From: Nocardia sp. CC227C
GTDB taxonomy: Bacteria > Actinomycetota > Actinomycetes > Mycobacteriales > Mycobacteriaceae
DNA: 64,000 nucleotides
Assembly: GCF_030767025.1 (NCBI RefSeq)
Contig: NZ_JASITE010000002.1
Location: 558,001 to 622,000 of the forward strand
Direction: 5' to 3'
Below the pieces are notes generated by a model. That model ran no database searches. It saw only the letters and a list, made by a program, of their open reading frames with translations, and was not told the DNA's origin. The translations under genes were made by a program, and so were the position numbers. This document shows positions 26,121 through 35,987 of this stretch, piece by piece (within the stretch, counting starts at the first letter, position 1; each line of letters begins with the position of its first letter).

Positions 26121-26509
26121 TCATAGATGCGTCAGCCTTGCTCGCCATCTTGCTCGATGAGCCGGAGTGCGCCGACTTCACCCACGCGATCCTGGTCGCG
26201 GCCGAACCGATGATGTCCGTGGTCAACCATCTCGAAGTCGTCATCAAGGCGGATCGCCATGCGGATCCGGTTTTCGCGCGTCGCACCGATCAGCTCGTCC
26301 GGCGATTGCGGATCGAACTCCAGCCGGTATCCGTCGAGCAGGCTGCCATCGCCCGCAACGCCTATCGTGACTTCGGCAAGGGCAGTGGGCACCCGGCCCA
26401 ATTGAACTTCGGCGACTGCTTCGCCTACGCCCTAGCGGTTGCCACCGACAAACCGCTGCTATACAAGGGAAAAGACTTCGTGCACACGGATATTCGCGCG
26501 GCACTGTGA
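26117..26509 (+). CDS. vapC: VapC-type PIN-domain toxin
   Basis: A 130-residue PIN-domain ribonuclease toxin that would cleave tRNA or rRNA when released from VapB. Acidic active-site residues are in place: Asp near the start (MIIDASALLAIL), Glu in NHLEVV, and Asp in NFGDCFAYA, with a further Asp near the end (GKDFVHTD). It starts with GTG overlapping vapB. The pair lies directly after narI. Confidence 0.93.
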   Translation: MIIDASALLAILLDEPECADFTHAILVAAEPMMSVVNHLEVVIKADRHADPVFARRTDQLVRRLRIELQPVSVEQAAIARNAYRDFGKGSGHPAQLNFGDCFAYALAVATDKPLLYKGKDFVHTDIRAAL

Positions 26510-26560
26510 GTGGTCGTAGCCCATAGCGCCCCGGACGAACCCCGCTGGCGGTCGGGAAGT

Positions 26561-26815
26561 TCAGCCGGGGGCGGTCATGACTCGCAGCCGTTCCCTGGTG
26601 GACCGCTCGGCCAACAGGGGGAGGAAGGTTTCCACCTTGGCCTGTCGCGCCACCCGGCGATAGGTGGAGTACAGGAGGTGGTCGACGGTCTGCTCGTCGA
26701 TGTGGTCGCCGAACTCCCGCAGCAGGCGAACGACGGCGGCCTCGAGTGCGGCTTTCTGATCGTGAGGGAGATCGCCGCGCGCATGCGCGGCATGGTCGAC
26801 AGGAATCTGTGTCAT
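26561..26815 (-). CDS. Small three-helix-bundle dimerisation domain protein
   Basis: An 84-residue actinobacterial small protein. The segment VVRLLREFGDHIDEQTVDHL followed by STYRRVARQAKVETFLPLLAERSTRERL fits the three-helix-bundle dimerisation domain family found as stand-alone proteins. The biological role is unknown. ATG 26815 has GGAG upstream. It lies downstream of the RNase-H-domain gene (121-bp gap) on the same strand and converges on vapC. Confidence 0.65.
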   Translation of the reverse strand: MTQIPVDHAAHARGDLPHDQKAALEAAVVRLLREFGDHIDEQTVDHLLYSTYRRVARQAKVETFLPLLAERSTRERLRVMTAPG

Positions 26816-26936
26816 TGGCGAACTCCGGCAGTTGAACCAGTTCGGAGTCGGCGTCCACCGTGCCGTGTACGCCATGCATAGGAATTGCCGTTGCCACCTT
26901 GCCGGAAAACGAACACCCGGTGAACGGCCGGTGTGC

Positions 26937-28439
26937 TCACCAGCGGGCGGCGCGGGCCAGCCGGTGTGCCTGCTCATTGAGCGGGTGACCGCCGTGGCCG
27001 CGAGTCCACTGCGCCCGGAAGGGCAGCGGCCTGCCCAGGGCGCGGTCGACGTGGTCGAGCACCCGATCCGACACCGGAAAGGGCACCCCGTCGGCGGCAC
27101 GGCGTCGGACCGCGGTGTTGACCGCGGTCACGGCCTGCTCGCAATCGGAGAGGATGTGCAGCTCCCGCTCGAAAAGCTCGGGTGCGGCGGCGGTTTCGCA
27201 GATCGCGATGATCTCCGATTCCACCGAGCTCCGCCCGTCCACGCACCGCCCGCTGCGGCTGCGCCCGTCCTCGGCCGCCCAGCCGTACCCGCCCACCTCC
27301 CCGTATCCGGAGGCGTCGGCGGCAACGGTGAGCGGTCCGGACGGTATCCCGGCCACCGGGCGCGGCGCGGTCGGCTCCCCGTCGGGCGCGGGTCGCGGCG
27401 GCACCGTCGACCGCACGGCCAGCCGCAGCCGGTCCGCCAGCTCACCGCCGCCGGTGCCGAACAGCGTGAATTCGGCCCGGTCCCAGCTGTCGCGATGCTC
27501 CCACACCACCCGGCGGACGCGTTCCCACAGTGCCCGGTGCACCCGCCCGACCTCTTCGGCGGCGGCCGTACCGCACCATTTCCGCACGGAATCGGTTGCG
27601 GCGTCGACCAGTTCGACGATGGTGTCGCGCGAGTCCAGATATCTGCGCAGTGCCTCCCGCCGCTGCACGCGCAGTTCGGCCAATTGGTCGTAGCGCTCCA
27701 CCACGCGCGGCAGCGCGGCCTCGAGCGCGGCACCCGACAGCGGGCGTGCCGCCGCCACCGCGTCGTCGAGTTCCGCCCGCAGCACGAGTTCCAGCGCTTT
27801 GAAGGTGGCGTACCAACGCTCCGCCACCGCCGGATGGTCCGAGCCGGGCACCCGTGCGCCGCCCAGCGCCCGCCGCACCACGGCCGCGAATCCCGCCTCC
27901 TCCAGGGCCAGCAGCCGCCGCGCCTCCGGTGTCGGCGTCTCGGTCAGCCATCCGTGTGTCACGGCCCATCGCCACCAATCGCGCGACGGCAGCCGGGTGC
28001 GCAGCGGATCGAGACCGCAGGCGCTCATGGCATTCGCGAACGCCGCCTCGTACTCGGTCGGCAGCAGCAGCGACAGCACCCAGGCGCAGACCTGTTCGTA
28101 GCCTTTGGGACCCGTGCGCCGCGGCGTGCGTCGCCCCTCCCGCAGGCGGGCCAGGGCGGCGACGCGCAGGGCCTGCGCGCGGTGCTCCAGCTCGGCGAGT
28201 TCGCCACGCTCCCGGCGGTTTCCGCGCCGCAGCTTGAGCAGGCACAGGTCGCGCATGAGCAGCGTCTCCCAGTAGTAGAGCGCGTTGACGCGACGCTCGC
28301 GCAATACGTCGGCGTGCAGGGCGGCGAGCAGCCCGGGCGCGGCCGTCTCCTCGATCTCCGCCCAGCAGGCATCCAGCAGCGCGTCGAAATCGTTTCGCAG
28401 GGAATCGATTACGCTCTCGGATGCGACGGTCTCGGCCAC
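26937..28439 (-). CDS. RNase HI-domain protein with unknown N-terminal domain
   Basis: A 500-residue protein with a C-terminal RNase HI fold (about 368-500). The catalytic set is visible: Asp375 (AADAS), Glu407 (SSVESE), Asp432 (LSDCEQAV) and the His482 loop RGHGGHPLNE. The position equal to E. coli Asp134 is His492, a change that retains activity in the E. coli enzyme as I recall. Residues 1-350 are Arg/Glu/Leu-rich, helical in character, and I do not recognise them. Stand-alone RNase HI is normally about 150 residues, so this fusion is unusual. Start is GTG 28439, with no strong ribosome-binding site. It sits 57 bp after the catabolic operon. Confidence 0.75.
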   Translation of the reverse strand: MAETVASESVIDSLRNDFDALLDACWAEIEETAAPGLLAALHADVLRERRVNALYYWETLLMRDLCLLKLRRGNRRERGELAELEHRAQALRVAALARLREGRRTPRRTGPKGYEQVCAWVLSLLLPTEYEAAFANAMSACGLDPLRTRLPSRDWWRWAVTHGWLTETPTPEARRLLALEEAGFAAVVRRALGGARVPGSDHPAVAERWYATFKALELVLRAELDDAVAAARPLSGAALEAALPRVVERYDQLAELRVQRREALRRYLDSRDTIVELVDAATDSVRKWCGTAAAEEVGRVHRALWERVRRVVWEHRDSWDRAEFTLFGTGGGELADRLRLAVRSTVPPRPAPDGEPTAPRPVAGIPSGPLTVAADASGYGEVGGYGWAAEDGRSRSGRCVDGRSSVESEIIAICETAAAPELFERELHILSDCEQAVTAVNTAVRRRAADGVPFPVSDRVLDHVDRALGRPLPFRAQWTRGHGGHPLNEQAHRLARAARW

Positions 28440-28495
28440 CTGTCGACGGTAGCCGCTACCACCGACAGGTCGGGGGCCGATGCCGACGGAACCGC

Positions 28496-29281
28496 TCAGG
28501 CCGACGACAGTTTCGCCAGGTTGGGGAAGTTGCTGATCTCCCAGCCGCCGTCCACCACCAGTTCGGTACCGGTGATGTAGGAGGCGTCGTCACTCGCCAG
28601 GAACAGGCACGGTGCGGCGATCTGCTCCGGGGTGGCCGCCGCCCCGAGCGGAATCCGTTCCAGGAACATCCGTTCGGCGGGTTCGTAGGCGAGCACCGGT
28701 GCCACCAGCGGCGTGTCCACCAGTCCGGGCAGCACCGTATTGACGCGAATCCGGTACGGGGCCAGCTCCAACGCGGCGCTCTTGGAGAACATCACCACCC
28801 CCGCCTTGCCGGTGGAGTAGGCACTGCCCGCGGGCATGGGGATGCGGCCGTCCAGCGACGAGATGTTCACGATGCTGCCGCCGCGCCCGGTGTCGCGCAT
28901 GAGCCGGGCCTCGTGTTTGGTGCACAGGAAGACGCTCTTCTGCACCAGGTCGACGGTGAAATCCCAGTCCTGGACCGACATGTCGGTGATCGCGCCGATA
29001 CGCGAGCCGCCCGCCACGTTGAAGGCCATGTCCAGGCCGCCGAAACGCGCCGCCGCCTCGGCGATCCCGGCCTCGACCTGTTCCTCCACCGTCACATCGG
29101 CGGCGACGGGCACGAAGGCGTCGCCGAATTCGGCCGCCCGCTTCCGGATACCGCCCTCGTCGATATCCAGCCCGACCACCCGCGCGCCCGCGGCCAGCAG
29201 GGCGGTCGCGACGGCAGCGCCGATACCGGAGGCCGCACCGGTCACCACCGCCGTGCGCCCGTCGAATCCACCCGTGCTCAC
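28496..29281 (-). CDS. SDR-family oxidoreductase
   Basis: A 261-residue classical short-chain dehydrogenase/reductase. The NAD(P) motif TGAASGIG is at residues 15-22, NVAGG is the NAG-type motif, and catalytic Ser/Tyr/Lys are in NISSLDG and YSTGK. GLDID after the second strand suggests NAD(H) preference. The GTG start overlaps the stop of the upstream amidohydrolase (GTGA). It is the last gene of the five-gene operon and likely oxidises or reduces an alcohol/ketone intermediate. Confidence 0.9.
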   Translation of the reverse strand: MSTGGFDGRTAVVTGAASGIGAAVATALLAAGARVVGLDIDEGGIRKRAAEFGDAFVPVAADVTVEEQVEAGIAEAAARFGGLDMAFNVAGGSRIGAITDMSVQDWDFTVDLVQKSVFLCTKHEARLMRDTGRGGSIVNISSLDGRIPMPAGSAYSTGKAGVVMFSKSAALELAPYRIRVNTVLPGLVDTPLVAPVLAYEPAERMFLERIPLGAAATPEQIAAPCLFLASDDASYITGTELVVDGGWEISNFPNLAKLSSA

Positions 29282-31044
29282 GCGTTGTCCTTTCGTCGTC
29301 CGGCGCGCAGGAAGCGGCCGGTGCGTTCGACGCCGAGCAGCGGTGACCGCCGCCCCGCACCGAAGACGTACTGTCCGTTCACCAGCACGGCCGTGACGGT
29401 GTCGTCATTGCGGTTCACCATGCGCGACAGCCCGTCGTACTCGGGCACGGCGTGTTCGGCGTACTCCTCGAGCCGGTCGTCGAGCCGTTCGGGATCGAGG
29501 ACGAGCACATCGGCGCGGTCGCCCACCCGCAGATGTCCGGCGTCCAGGTCGTACCAGTCCGCGAGTTCCCCGGTCACCCGGTGCACCGCGTATTCGACGC
29601 TCGTGAACGGCCGCCCGGCCCGCTCGTGGTCGCGCACCCGCCGCAACAGCCGCAGCCCGAAGTTGTAGAAGGCCATATTCCGCAGGTGTGCGCCCGCGTC
29701 CGAGAAGCCGAGCTGCACGCCGGGATCGGCGGCCAGCCGGTTCAGCACCTCGGGCCGGTGGTTGGAGATGGTGGTGCGCCAGCGCACCTTGGAGCCGTAC
29801 TCCACCAGCAGATCCAGGAAGGCGTCCACCGGGTGCACCTCACCGCGCTCGACGCCCACCTGCCCGAAGGTCTTGCCGATCACGCTGTCGTCCGGGCATT
29901 CGGTGATCTCGGCGTCGAAGAAGTCGCGGTGCCACACCCGCGGCCCCCACTTCTTCTCGTAGTCCGCGCGGAACCAGCGCCGGTACTCCTCCTGGCCGAA
30001 CAGCTCCTGCCGGCGCTCCAGTTGATCGGCCAGGTGCAGCGCCGCCGCACCGGAACCGAACTCCTCGAAGACCGGCAGATCGATGCCGTCGGAGTACACC
30101 TCGAACGGCACCGGCAGATGCTGCCAGCGGAAGTCGCCGCCGAGCGCGTTGAGCACCCGGGCGATCCACGGGAAGATGTGCACCACACCGGGAATGGCCT
30201 TGATATCGGCCGCCGAGAGCAGGCTGACCTTGAGGCGGGGCCGGATGATGCCGAGGCTGCTCACCGCCATGGCCACCAGGCTCCGGGGCCGCGCCACATC
30301 CGGGCCGCCCTGTAGCGCCCGGCCGCGGCGACGCAGAATCGCATTGAGCCGCCGCCGTTCCCGGGTGGTCGCGTAGGTGGAGGGCAGGGTGCGGGAACGG
30401 CAGACCTCGCCGTCGAGTTTGTCGAACAGCAGCTGCTGCGAGGACATTCCGACGAAACCAGCGTCCAGGGCCTCGGTGAGCCGGTGTTCCATGGCGCGCA
30501 GCTCCACCTCGGTGGGCCGCACGTCCGGGCGGGTGGCCCGATCCAGTCCCATGAGCGCGACCCGGATATCCGAATGACCGATGAAGGCCGCCAGATTCGG
30601 CCCCAGCGGCAGCGATTCCAGCGCCGCCAGGTAGCCGTGCGCGCTGTTCCAGGTCTTGGCGCTGTCGACGGCGGCGACCACATGCCGCCGCGGAATGGCC
30701 TCCACCCGGCCGAACAGGTCACCGGCCTGCGACCCGTTCACGTGAACGGTGGACAGTGAACAGGAGCCGAGCAGGATCGTGGTCACCCCGTGCCGCACCG
30801 ATTCCGACAGGGACGGATCGAGCAGCACTTCCACGTCGTAGTGGGTGTGGATATCGATCATGCCGGGCATGACCCATTTGCCGGTGGCGTCGATGACGGT
30901 GTCGCAGCCGGATTCGTCCAGCGGCTCGGCGCTGACGGCCGCGACCCGGCCGTCCCGGATGCCCAGATGCCGGATGGCCGAGGGCGCGCCGGTGCCGTCG
31001 AACCAGCGTCCGCCCTTGATGACGGTGTCGAACACGGTACTCAC
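29278..31044 (-). CDS. Amidohydrolase, N-acyl-D-amino-acid deacylase-like
   Basis: A 588-residue metal-dependent amidohydrolase. The N-terminal [15 protein letters not shown] and [16 protein letters not shown] (metal-binding HxH) mark the D-aminoacylase/dihydroorotase-like group; later segments [20 protein letters not shown] and [12 protein letters not shown] are typical. The true substrate is unknown and such annotation is often generic. The GTG start at 31044 overlaps the acyl-CoA ligase stop as GTGA; the frame continues open to 31842 inside the ligase, which is not a real extension. Confidence 0.88.
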   Translation of the reverse strand: MSTVFDTVIKGGRWFDGTGAPSAIRHLGIRDGRVAAVSAEPLDESGCDTVIDATGKWVMPGMIDIHTHYDVEVLLDPSLSESVRHGVTTILLGSCSLSTVHVNGSQAGDLFGRVEAIPRRHVVAAVDSAKTWNSAHGYLAALESLPLGPNLAAFIGHSDIRVALMGLDRATRPDVRPTEVELRAMEHRLTEALDAGFVGMSSQQLLFDKLDGEVCRSRTLPSTYATTRERRRLNAILRRRGRALQGGPDVARPRSLVAMAVSSLGIIRPRLKVSLLSAADIKAIPGVVHIFPWIARVLNALGGDFRWQHLPVPFEVYSDGIDLPVFEEFGSGAAALHLADQLERRQELFGQEEYRRWFRADYEKKWGPRVWHRDFFDAEITECPDDSVIGKTFGQVGVERGEVHPVDAFLDLLVEYGSKVRWRTTISNHRPEVLNRLAADPGVQLGFSDAGAHLRNMAFYNFGLRLLRRVRDHERAGRPFTSVEYAVHRVTGELADWYDLDAGHLRVGDRADVLVLDPERLDDRLEEYAEHAVPEYDGLSRMVNRNDDTVTAVLVNGQYVFGAGRRSPLLGVERTGRFLRAGRRKDNA

Positions 31045-32696
31045 CCCATAGTCACGTCGCGACGCAGCACCTTGCCGGTCACATTGCGCGGCAGCGGATC
31101 CGAGGTGATCCGCCAGACCGCCGGAACTTTGAAGTAGGCGAGGCGCCGCGCCACGAATTCGCGCAGTTCGTCCTCGGTGACGGCGACCGGATCGGCGACC
31201 ACCACCACGGCGGCGACCTGCTCGCCCAGATCGTCGTTCGGCAGCCCGAGCACCACCGATTCCAGCACCGCCGGATGTTCGTCGATGACATTCTCGATCT
31301 CGGTCGGATAGACGTTCTCCCCGCCGCGCAGAATGAGATCCGAACGCCGACCGGCCATCTGGAGCCTGCCCTCGCTGAGGAAGCCGAAATCGCCGGTGCG
31401 CAGCCAGCGCTGTCCGTCGATGGCGGCGGTGGTGGCGGCCTCGTCGTTCCAGTAGCCGAGCATGACATACGGGCTGCGCACGCAGACCTCGCCCGGCTCC
31501 CCATCGGGCAGTACCTTGCCGTCGGGATCGCGGATCTCCACCGTGACGCCCACGATGGGGCGGCCCACCGTCTCCGGATGCGCGGCCAGCTCCACGGGAT
31601 TGGCGACCGTGGCGGCGGTGCCGCTCTCGGTGCAGCCGTAGCTGGTGGTCAGCGCGACCTGAGCCACCGGCAGCCGCTCCCGCAGGCGCGCCTGGAGGGC
31701 CGGTGAGGAGGGGGCCGTGTTGAGTGAGAAGGCCGTGAGTGAGGACAGGTCGTAGCGCGAGAGATCGTGCCGCAGCATGCGGCTGGCCATGGTGGGCACC
31801 GCCGCCCAGTGGGTGACGCGCTGGGCTTCGATCAGGCGGCACAGCCGGTCGACGTCGTACGCGCCCTGGTAGACGACCACGGTGTCACCGGTGACGATGC
31901 GCGGCACCGCCAGATTGTGCAGACAGGCGATGTGGAACAGCGGCGAGGTCATGAGGTAGCGACGGCCCCGCGGCGCGGGGTCGTAGTCGCGGCCCATGAA
32001 GCCGTCCAGCATGCCGTCGGTGAATCGGTGGTAGTTGCTGATGGCCACCAGGTTCCGGTGCGTGTGCACCACGCCCTTGGGGCGGCCGGTGGTGCCGCTG
32101 GTGTAGAGGATGACCGCGGGATCGTCCTCGGCCGCGGCGGTTCTCGGGAACTCACCGCGGTATTCGTCCACCAGCGCGGGCAGATCACCCTCCATGGTGA
32201 GCACCGGGATGCGGGTTCCGCTCTCGGCCAGGAGTTCGGCGCGCCGCGCGTCGGCGATCACCACCACCGGCTCGGTGTGCTCGAGCCCGTAGGCGATCTC
32301 GCGCGGTGCCCACCACGCGTTGTAGCCCACCGGAATCGCGCCCAGGCACTGGGCGGCCCAGAAGGTGAGCACCCAGTCCGGGTCGTTGGCGGCGAGAATG
32401 CCGATGCGGTCGCCCTTGCCGATGCCGTAGCGCTGTGCCAGGGCGGCGGCCAGGGCACCGGCCGCCTCGGCGTGCTCGGCGAAGGTCACGGTGCGTTCGG
32501 CGGTGACCAGGTACTCGCGATCACCGTGTGCGCGGGAGGCTTCCAGCAGTTCCAGCATCGACCGGGCCCGGTTCACGACCAGCGGGACGGGCGCGCCCAG
32601 GACCTCTTCGACGGTCATTTCGAACGGTCCGCCCGGACCGGTCAGCTTGGCGGCCACCTGGGCGGCCAGTGCCTGGAGATCGACGGCATGCGTCAT
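31041..32696 (-). CDS. Acyl-CoA synthetase (adenylate-forming enzyme)
   Basis: A 551-residue class I adenylate-forming enzyme that should activate a carboxylic acid to its CoA thioester. The P-loop-like [11 protein letters not shown], the [10 protein letters not shown] motif, GYWND, RTGDFGF and the C-terminal catalytic Lys in [10 protein letters not shown] are present. The chain specificity is not readable. ATG 32696 overlaps the stop of the serine hydrolase gene (ATGA). Confidence 0.92.
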   Translation of the reverse strand: MTHAVDLQALAAQVAAKLTGPGGPFEMTVEEVLGAPVPLVVNRARSMLELLEASRAHGDREYLVTAERTVTFAEHAEAAGALAAALAQRYGIGKGDRIGILAANDPDWVLTFWAAQCLGAIPVGYNAWWAPREIAYGLEHTEPVVVIADARRAELLAESGTRIPVLTMEGDLPALVDEYRGEFPRTAAAEDDPAVILYTSGTTGRPKGVVHTHRNLVAISNYHRFTDGMLDGFMGRDYDPAPRGRRYLMTSPLFHIACLHNLAVPRIVTGDTVVVYQGAYDVDRLCRLIEAQRVTHWAAVPTMASRMLRHDLSRYDLSSLTAFSLNTAPSSPALQARLRERLPVAQVALTTSYGCTESGTAATVANPVELAAHPETVGRPIVGVTVEIRDPDGKVLPDGEPGEVCVRSPYVMLGYWNDEAATTAAIDGQRWLRTGDFGFLSEGRLQMAGRRSDLILRGGENVYPTEIENVIDEHPAVLESVVLGLPNDDLGEQVAAVVVVADPVAVTEDELREFVARRLAYFKVPAVWRITSDPLPRNVTGKVLRRDVTMG

Positions 32697-33853
32697 GAGT
32701 CACGTCCTCGACTGTCGTTCACGGCCGCGTACACGGCACTCAGATAGGCGTCGCAGCGCTCCGACCCGATCAGGCCGGTAGCCATGCGGTTCATGGCGTA
32801 GGCGACGGTGATGCGGCGGTCGAGGTCGTTGACGACCATGGCCCCGCCCAGACCTCCCCACCAACACACCCGGCCCTCCGGAACGTACGGCGCGGTCTGC
32901 GGCTGCGGCAGACCGTAGCCGATGCCGAAGCGCAGCGGCAGCAGAATCGCCTGATCCACGCCGTCGGACTGCTGCCGGAAGATGAGGTCGATAGTGCTGG
33001 GCGACAAGAACTTCCGGCCGCCGAGCACACCGCCATTGCTCACGATGGACTGCACGCGGGCGATGGAGCGGGCATTGCCGTGCCCGCCCACACCGCCGAT
33101 CTCGGCCTGCCGCCAGCCCGGGGTGGCGACCGCGTCGAAATCCAGCAGGGGTTGGAACAGCGTCTTGTACAGCACGCTGTCGTGGGGCAGCTGCGACTGG
33201 TCGAACTGCATCCAGTCCGGCGGCACCAGGGTGGCGATCCGGTCGAAATGCTCCGGGGCGGTGCCGATATGGAAGTCGGCCCCCAGCGGTCCGGCGAATT
33301 CCTCGGCGAAGAAGCGACCCAGGGTGCGGCCGTCGATGCGGCGGATGAGCGCGTCCACCAGGTGCCCGTAGTTGAGGGCGTGATAGCCGGAGGCGGTGCC
33401 CGGCTCCCACCACGGCGGCTGCGCGGCCAGCCGCTGCTGTGCCGCCGCCACGTCGTAGATGTCGGTGAGCTCGATGGGCGCTTCCCAGCCCGACACCCCG
33501 GAGGTGTGCGAGAGCAGATGGCGCACTTCGATATCCGCCTTGCCCGCGGCCGCGAACTCGGGCCAGTAGTGCGCCACCTTCCGGTCCACGTCCAGCTCAC
33601 CGCGATCGACCAGCAGCAGGGCGCACAGCGCGGTCATGGTCTTGGTGATGGAGAAGGTGTTGACCAGGGTGTCGGCACCCCAGCGCCGGGACCGCCCGGG
33701 ATCGGCCCAGCCGCCCCACAGGTCCACCACCGGCTCACCGTCCGCCGTGACGCACAGCGACGCGCCCAACTCCGCGCCGGATTCCACCTGATCGGTGAAA
33801 GCCGCTCGCACACCTTCGAATTCGTCCGTACAGAAACCGGCGACAGTGCCCAT
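32693..33853 (-). CDS. Serine hydrolase of the beta-lactamase/EstB family
   Basis: A 386-residue class C beta-lactamase-like esterase. The nucleophile motif SITK (S-x-x-K) follows NTF, and HTSGVSGW and SGYHALNYG (the Tyr-containing motif) follow. No signal peptide is seen, which argues for a cytosolic esterase rather than a secreted beta-lactamase. ATG 33853 has GGAGG a few bases upstream. Next to a flavin monooxygenase it could hydrolyse an ester or lactone product; that is inference. Confidence 0.88.
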   Translation of the reverse strand: MGTVAGFCTDEFEGVRAAFTDQVESGAELGASLCVTADGEPVVDLWGGWADPGRSRRWGADTLVNTFSITKTMTALCALLLVDRGELDVDRKVAHYWPEFAAAGKADIEVRHLLSHTSGVSGWEAPIELTDIYDVAAAQQRLAAQPPWWEPGTASGYHALNYGHLVDALIRRIDGRTLGRFFAEEFAGPLGADFHIGTAPEHFDRIATLVPPDWMQFDQSQLPHDSVLYKTLFQPLLDFDAVATPGWRQAEIGGVGGHGNARSIARVQSIVSNGGVLGGRKFLSPSTIDLIFRQQSDGVDQAILLPLRFGIGYGLPQPQTAPYVPEGRVCWWGGLGGAMVVNDLDRRITVAYAMNRMATGLIGSERCDAYLSAVYAAVNDSRGRDS

Positions 33854-33862
33854 GTCCGCCTC

Positions 33863-35230
33863 CTAGACCCTGCTCGCGGCGCGCGCCGGAACCGGCAGCG
33901 AGTAGCCCGAGGCGGCGGCGCGCTTGGCCCCCCGCTCCAGTTCCTTCATGAGATCGCGCACGTACGGCTCGAATTCGATCTGAATCGTGTGGCGTGGCGA
34001 GTCGTAGTAGCGACCGGTGCGCCGCGCCTCGGCCGCCTCGATATCGGCACGCATCTCGGCCTGCGAGGGCAGGTGGTAGTTGCCGGTGAGATAGGCGGCC
34101 ACCAGCTTGGACTGCTGCTCGGCGAAATTCACCAGGGTCGGCAGCGGCTGTGCGAGACCCAGATAGAAGAGATTGTCCACGCTGGGCTCGATCATCTGCC
34201 GGAACAGCGGGAAGACGTTGCGCGCGTCGGGTTTCAGCGCCGGATCGTCGAAGAACGGGAAGGAGATGTGATAGCCGGTGGCGCAGACGATCACATCCAC
34301 CTCGGCCACACTGCCGTCGGCGAAATGCACGCGCGGCCCGTCCAGGCGGGTGATGGCCGGTTTGAAGGTGATGTCACCGCAGCCCGCCCGGTGCAGGAAT
34401 TCCTCACTGGCCGAGGGGTGCGCCTCGAACGGCAGGTGGTCCGGTTTGGGCAGCCCGTAATCCTCCATGTGGCCGCGGTTCTTGACGACGAAGCGCTGCT
34501 TGAGCTTGAGGACGAGCTTGGGCGGCATCCACGCGGGCATGGACGCCTTGTCGCCGACCTTGCCGTTCACGTATTTCGGCAGCACCCACACGCCGCGGCG
34601 GGCGGAGAGGTAGAACTCCGAGGCGATGAAGCGCTGCGAGAGTTCGGTGGCGATGTCCAGGCCGGAATTGCCCATGCCCACCACCACGATGCGCTTGCCG
34701 CGCATGTCGACGGGGTCGAACGGGTCGTTGTAGGCGTGCGAATGCATGAGGACGCCGTCGAATTCGCCCGGGTAGTCGGGCATGCGGGGGTCCCAGTGGT
34801 GACCGTTGCAGACCACCACCGCGTCGTAGACCTCGGTGCGGCCGGTGTCGGTGGTGACGGTCCACAGGCCGTCCGCATCGCGCTGAGCGCCGATCACTTT
34901 GGTGTTGAAGATGATTCGATCGCGCAGCCCGAAATGGTCGACATAGTCCTTGAAATACCGGTGCAGCTGCGAATGGTGCGGGAAGTCCGGCCAGTGCTCG
35001 GGGGCCGGGAAATCCTCGAATGCCAGCCGGAACTTCGAGGTGTCGATGTGCAGGCTCTGATAGCACGCCGACATGCCGTTGGGGTTCTTGAAGTACCAGT
35101 TGCCGCCCACCTCGTCGGATGCTTCGTAGCAGTCGAAGGGGATGCCGTACTCGGCGAGCCGTTTGGCGGCGGTGATTCCGGACGGGCCCGCGCCGATCAC
35201 GCAGACCCGGGGCAATACGCGTGTATCCAA
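33863..35230 (-). CDS. Flavin-containing monooxygenase
   Basis: A 455-residue FAD/NADPH monooxygenase. The FAD site GAGPSG lies near residue 14, NADPH site GMGNSG in the middle, and the FMO/BVMO fingerprint resembles FDGVLMHSHAY. ATGYH marks the second dinucleotide region. The predicted start is TTG 35230, with GGGAGAG five to six bases upstream; the frame is open to 35299 but would cross the palindrome and promoter. It is the first gene of the leftward operon facing a TetR gene. Substrate unknown; Baeyer-Villiger oxidation is one option. Confidence 0.9.
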   Translation of the reverse strand: MDTRVLPRVCVIGAGPSGITAAKRLAEYGIPFDCYEASDEVGGNWYFKNPNGMSACYQSLHIDTSKFRLAFEDFPAPEHWPDFPHHSQLHRYFKDYVDHFGLRDRIIFNTKVIGAQRDADGLWTVTTDTGRTEVYDAVVVCNGHHWDPRMPDYPGEFDGVLMHSHAYNDPFDPVDMRGKRIVVVGMGNSGLDIATELSQRFIASEFYLSARRGVWVLPKYVNGKVGDKASMPAWMPPKLVLKLKQRFVVKNRGHMEDYGLPKPDHLPFEAHPSASEEFLHRAGCGDITFKPAITRLDGPRVHFADGSVAEVDVIVCATGYHISFPFFDDPALKPDARNVFPLFRQMIEPSVDNLFYLGLAQPLPTLVNFAEQQSKLVAAYLTGNYHLPSQAEMRADIEAAEARRTGRYYDSPRHTIQIEFEPYVRDLMKELERGAKRAAASGYSLPVPARAASRV

Positions 35231-35297
35231 TTCACTCTCCCTGTTCGGCCGCGCGGTCGCACCGTCGGGCCGGACGTGATGTGCCACACACGCTAAC

Positions 35298-35324
35298 ACT
35301 CACTGGACAGTGCGTCTAGTGAGT
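35298..35324. promoter_or_regulatory. 27-bp palindrome between FMO operon and tetR
   Basis: ACTCACT at 35298-35304 pairs with AGTGAGT at 35318-35324, and the inner GAC/GTC also pair, with one mismatched position between. It lies about 24 bp before the TetR start and 68 bp upstream of the monooxygenase start, so it probably controls both directions. Confidence 0.75.
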
Positions 35325-35347
35325 AACCGAACGTCTATCATGGGGGC

Positions 35348-35986
35348 GTGACCCGGACCGACGAGCAGACCCCCGCACCCGCGCGGCGCACCTCGCTGCG
35401 CGACGAACAGAAACGACTGACCCGCAACCGACTGATCGAAGCGGCTACCCAGCTGTTCGTCACCCAGGGCTACGCCCAGGTCCGGGTGGACGACATCGCC
35501 GCCACCGTAGGCTGTAGCCGCGCCACCTTCTACCTGCACTTCACCGGCAAACCCGATGTGCTGCGCGCCATCGCCGAACAGGGCACGCTGCCCAGCGTCC
35601 AGCACTTCTACGAGGATCTGGACCATGTGCTCGACAGCGGCTCGCGCACCGAGTTCGCGGCCTGGATGCGGCGGGCGATCGAATGGTTCCAGGAATACAA
35701 GGACCTGCTGCCCGCCTGGGACGAGGCGACCGCGCTGGAGCCGGAATTCCGGGAGATCGCCCGCGAGGGCATCCTGGCGCTGCCGAACGTGATGACGTCG
35801 TATCTGTCCCGCTGGCCCGAGGCACAACAGGACGAGGCGCGGCTGCGCATCGAGTTGCTGGTGGCGCAGTTGGAGCGGTTCTTCACCCGCTGGGCCATGC
35901 AGGGCACCATCGACGTGACCGCCGAGCAGGCGGCCGAGGTGCTGACCGACATCTGGTTCCCGGCGCTGCGCACGCCGGGATTGTGA
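35348..35986 (+). CDS. TetR-family regulator of the monooxygenase operon
   Basis: A 212-residue repressor-type regulator. The DNA-binding helix-turn-helix is near residues 25-70 (LIEAATQLFVTQGYAQVRVDD and the CSRATFYLHF recognition helix region). The C-terminal ligand domain is Trp/Glu-rich and not informative. GTG 35348 is the start. It is divergent from the five-gene operon and 24 bp from the palindrome, so local control is the best hypothesis. The stop lies one base from the end of the convergent SnoaL-like gene. Confidence 0.9.
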   Translation: MTRTDEQTPAPARRTSLRDEQKRLTRNRLIEAATQLFVTQGYAQVRVDDIAATVGCSRATFYLHFTGKPDVLRAIAEQGTLPSVQHFYEDLDHVLDSGSRTEFAAWMRRAIEWFQEYKDLLPAWDEATALEPEFREIAREGILALPNVMTSYLSRWPEAQQDEARLRIELLVAQLERFFTRWAMQGTIDVTAEQAAEVLTDIWFPALRTPGL

Positions 35987-35987
35987 G

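Noticed and set aside
29278-31842. 854-codon extension of the amidohydrolase
   Set aside because: It runs through the acyl-CoA ligase in another frame; GTG 31044 with GTGA overlap is the natural start.
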